Source: Craspedostauros australis (lineage: Eukaryota; Bacillariophyta; Bacillariophyceae; Mastogloiales; Achnanthaceae). From it: a stretch of 64,000 nt of DNA. Shown in pieces: positions 61,797-64,000 of this stretch; position 1 is the first letter of the stretch, and each line of letters starts with the position of its first letter. Location: positions 1,984,001 to 2,048,000 of the forward strand of contig JAMXDE010000012.1 in the NCBI GenBank assembly GCA_026770025.1, written 5' to 3'. The translations under genes were made by a program, and so were the position numbers. The notes beneath the pieces are model-generated. The model worked only from the letters and a program-made list of their open reading frames with translations. It was not told where the DNA came from and did not search any database.

Positions 61797-64000
61797 ATGA
61801 CCAAAACACAAGAGACTCAACAAACGCGAGAGACGCAAGAGACGCAAGAGACGATGGCCTCCATGACATCCATGACATCCATGACGTCGAACGTGAAGAA
61901 TGAAATGCCGCAGTCCATTGAGGAGGCTGGAGCATTGCTGGCCGCCTCCATCAACTTCTACGGCACCCCGTCGAGCACCATCATCACACCTCCGAAGGGC
62001 ATGCATTCATCCTTCTCGGTGCTGTCTCCGGTGCCATCCTCGACGCTGCTGGTCCATCTGCACTCGCTGAGGGCGTTGCTGCGCAATGCACCCACCGACA
62101 AGCCGCTCGTGGCGGCCCCATCCATCCTGGCATTGCTCATGAAGCTGCTCGGAGCATCCTCCACGCTTGCGTTGGCGGCATCGTCCGCCACGACCATCAC
62201 GGCCATGGGCGCATCCTCGAGAGCACACAACGTGCTGGGCAGCAAGGTGGCGAGTCCAAGCAGCGGCAACAGCACGGGCAGCCTCGGTTCGACCGGATCC
62301 GGTAGCTACGGTGGATCCTCCGGCGGTCCCATCATCAAGCGCGTGGAACCACCGCCGATGTGGTCCACCCCGCTGCGGAAGCTCTGGGTCGATTGCGTGG
62401 TGCTGTGCCATGCGTTGGGCGATGGGCTCTCCGGGGCGGCGCGCATCAACCTGTACGGCTTCGTCCAGAACATGATCGCGCTGGCGGGGACCAACCCGCG
62501 CAGCGCCCGTGCTGCTGGCGGGACCAGAATTGCGGCGATGGAAGTTCTGGCGGGTCTGCTGCAAGTTCCCAAGCTGTCCTCGCAGCTGTCGTCGTGGGCG
62601 CTGGATCTCATCCACCTGACGCAGCGTGCGCTCAAATCTGCTGGCAACGGCGAGCCGACCTACCGCATAGCGTCGGTGCGAGCGGCCTGCGCCGTTGCCG
62701 TGGCCTGCCGACAATCCACGCTGAAGGCAAAGCCGGTGGACGGCTCGGAAAAATTGGTGCTCAAAGGCACGTTGGAGGACAAGGCCATCGTGGAAGTCGT
62801 CAAGCTGCTGAAGCAGGGCACCACCGACAAATTCCCGGAAGTTCGACAGGCAACGGCGAGTCTGGCGGGACTGCTCGCGCCGATGCTGATCCTCTCATCC
62901 AACTCGTCAGGCTCGGGGTCTGGCAGCGGCTTGGGTATGGGCGGCCGGCAGGGTGGCGACGGACGAGGGGAATCCTCGCCGACAACCAGCCTCGAGGATG
63001 TCATGACGATATCCTTCAAGAACCTGGATGACAAGATGCCTGACGTGGCTGCTGCATGGGCGGAGGCATTTGCCAGATGCATGTGCACCGGAATCGAACA
63101 CTGCAGACAGGTCAACGTCGAGAGCGGTGGGCGCAGGGGTGTGGATGCGGATGGATCTGCGCCGTCTGGCGGAAGCGGCGCAGGCGGTTCGGGCGGCAAC
63201 GGCAGTGGCGGTGGAGCCAACGACAGCTCCACATCCATTCGCATCACCAGCGGTCGCAAGGGAACCGTCTTGACCTCCGTCTGTCTTACCCTGCCACAAG
63301 CCGTCAAGTACCTCGTGGGTCTCTTCGTGAAGGTGGGAGGACAGCTGATGGCACCCAAGGCCGGTGGCCCGTTCTCGTCAGGTGGGAGGGCAGTGCGGTT
63401 GGGTGTGTGCAGGACGCTGGTGCAACTGCTGCGGGTGCAATCGCAGATGGGCAATATCGGCGAAAGCAGGGACATGTCGACGAAGGAAGCCATCATGATC
63501 GTCCTCACCATGGTGGGCAGCGACATGGAGGCGCAGCTCAACGCACCAGGCCGCAATGCTGCAGCCGCGACGCACGATAACCTGGATGCCACATCCGTCA
63601 TGCTGCAGGGTGCATCGCGGGATACGCCCACGAACACGCTGTTCAGTCAAATGCCAAAGAAGTCGCATGCCGACCCTGGCATTGCGAGAGTTTGCACGAA
63701 TCGTGTGATCCGGGAAGGCATCGCCGAGGTTTGCACAGAGGCAGCACAGATAGCAATGCTGCATGACATCGTCAGCCTCTGCAAGAACAATATTGCCAAA
63801 CTCAAAGGTAATCAGCTGCAGGTGCTTCTGATTGAAGCATCTCACCTCTTCACAACTCTCGGCGAGGCGACCGCATCCGTGGTCGACGACGCCATCAGCG
63901 GCCTGAGGCCCTGCATCGTGCACCCGGATCACGGAGTCCGCCACGAGGCAGCCATTGCGCTGGCAGCCGTGAATTTGATCTTCCCCGCACAGGGCAAGCA
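61797..64000 (+). CDS. HEATR5/Laa1-like HEAT-repeat protein (N-terminal part, runs off window)
   Basis: The frame from ATG at 61797 has no stop to the end of the window (734 codons). The first 30 residues are repeats of QET and MTS; further in-frame ATGs follow at 61854 and 61863. Helical HEAT-like pairs appear throughout: LHSLRALLRNAPTDKPL, LRKLWVDCVVLCHAL, DKFPEVRQATASLAGLLAP, DDKMPDVAAAWAEAFARCMC, and at the edge CIVHPDHGVRHEAAIALAAV. Ser/Gly-rich loops interrupt the helices (about residues 150-180, 365-395 and 445-480). The order and the ARCMC / HPDHGVRHEAA blocks resemble HEATR5 (yeast Laa1, plant SWEETIE), which works with AP-1 in endosome-Golgi traffic. Family call moderate; the rest of the ~2000-residue protein would lie to the right. 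Confidence 0.7.
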   Translation, partial: MTKTQETQQTRETQETQETMASMTSMTSMTSNVKNEMPQSIEEAGALLAASINFYGTPSSTIITPPKGMHSSFSVLSPVPSSTLLVHLHSLRALLRNAPTDKPLVAAPSILALLMKLLGASSTLALAASSATTITAMGASSRAHNVLGSKVASPSSGNSTGSLGSTGSGSYGGSSGGPIIKRVEPPPMWSTPLRKLWVDCVVLCHALGDGLSGAARINLYGFVQNMIALAGTNPRSARAAGGTRIAAMEVLAGLLQVPKLSSQLSSWALDLIHLTQRALKSAGNGEPTYRIASVRAACAVAVACRQSTLKAKPVDGSEKLVLKGTLEDKAIVEVVKLLKQGTTDKFPEVRQATASLAGLLAPMLILSSNSSGSGSGSGLGMGGRQGGDGRGESSPTTSLEDVMTISFKNLDDKMPDVAAAWAEAFARCMCTGIEHCRQVNVESGGRRGVDADGSAPSGGSGAGGSGGNGSGGGANDSSTSIRITSGRKGTVLTSVCLTLPQAVKYLVGLFVKVGGQLMAPKAGGPFSSGGRAVRLGVCRTLVQLLRVQSQMGNIGESRDMSTKEAIMIVLTMVGSDMEAQLNAPGRNAAAATHDNLDATSVMLQGASRDTPTNTLFSQMPKKSHADPGIARVCTNRVIREGIAEVCTEAAQIAMLHDIVSLCKNNIAKLKGNQLQVLLIEASHLFTTLGEATASVVDDAISGLRPCIVHPDHGVRHEAAIALAAVNLIFPAQGK

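Noticed and set aside
1-64000. tRNA or rRNA genes
   Set aside because: I looked for TTCGAATC-type T-loops with pairing arms and for conserved rRNA blocks and found none I could support; a covariance-model scan would be decisive.

Overview
The window reads as nuclear DNA of a eukaryote, most likely a diatom or close stramenopile relative (inference). Support: spliced genes with GTAAG/AG introns, two PT-rich 'SAPT/SPT' type I membrane proteins, an M6-type metalloprotease with a PT-rich stalk and Cys-rich modules, a DUF6824-like domain gene, a CHASE-like receptor typical of diatom nucleotide cyclases, and eukaryotic housekeeping genes (COG5, MCM-binding protein, a HEATR5-like protein). No bacterial operon structure is seen. 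Most long host genes look intronless.

Left arm, about 1-30.8 kb, is compact and gene-rich: (-) membrane receptor running off the left edge; (+) carotenoid cleavage dioxygenase; (+) disordered protein; (-) TraB-family protein; (+) COG5; (-) MCMBP; (+) secreted M6 metalloprotease; (-) TPR-J-domain protein; (+) two-exon EF-hand protein; (-) FKBP-MsrA fusion; (-) PT-rich type I membrane protein. Several neighbours are convergent or divergent with 0.2-0.7 kb between them.

Middle, about 30.8-57.7 kb, is a transposon and repeat island. A pair of inverted 54-bp repeats 7 kb apart encloses a decayed N-acetylglutamate synthase gene and an intact-looking mariner-type transposase. Next is a divergent pair: a Harbinger/IS4EU-like transposase with one frameshift, and a spliced partner protein. 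Then come a three-exon DUF6824-like gene, a second Harbinger-type DDE transposase, a 4.2-kb array of an 86-bp satellite, an unknown lysine-rich protein on the minus strand, and a near-perfect 30-bp-arm palindrome.

Right arm, 58-64 kb, returns to host genes: a second PT-rich type I membrane protein, paralogous to the one at 28-29.8 kb, and a HEAT-repeat protein of the HEATR5/Laa1 type that runs off the right edge.

Two edge genes are easy to miss because they lack a start or stop inside the window: the receptor at 68-1727 and the HEAT protein at 61797-64000. Several long open frames start at non-ATG codons, so starts were re-chosen at ATG where the coding sequence allowed. Family names come from recognising conserved motifs by eye; no database search was possible.
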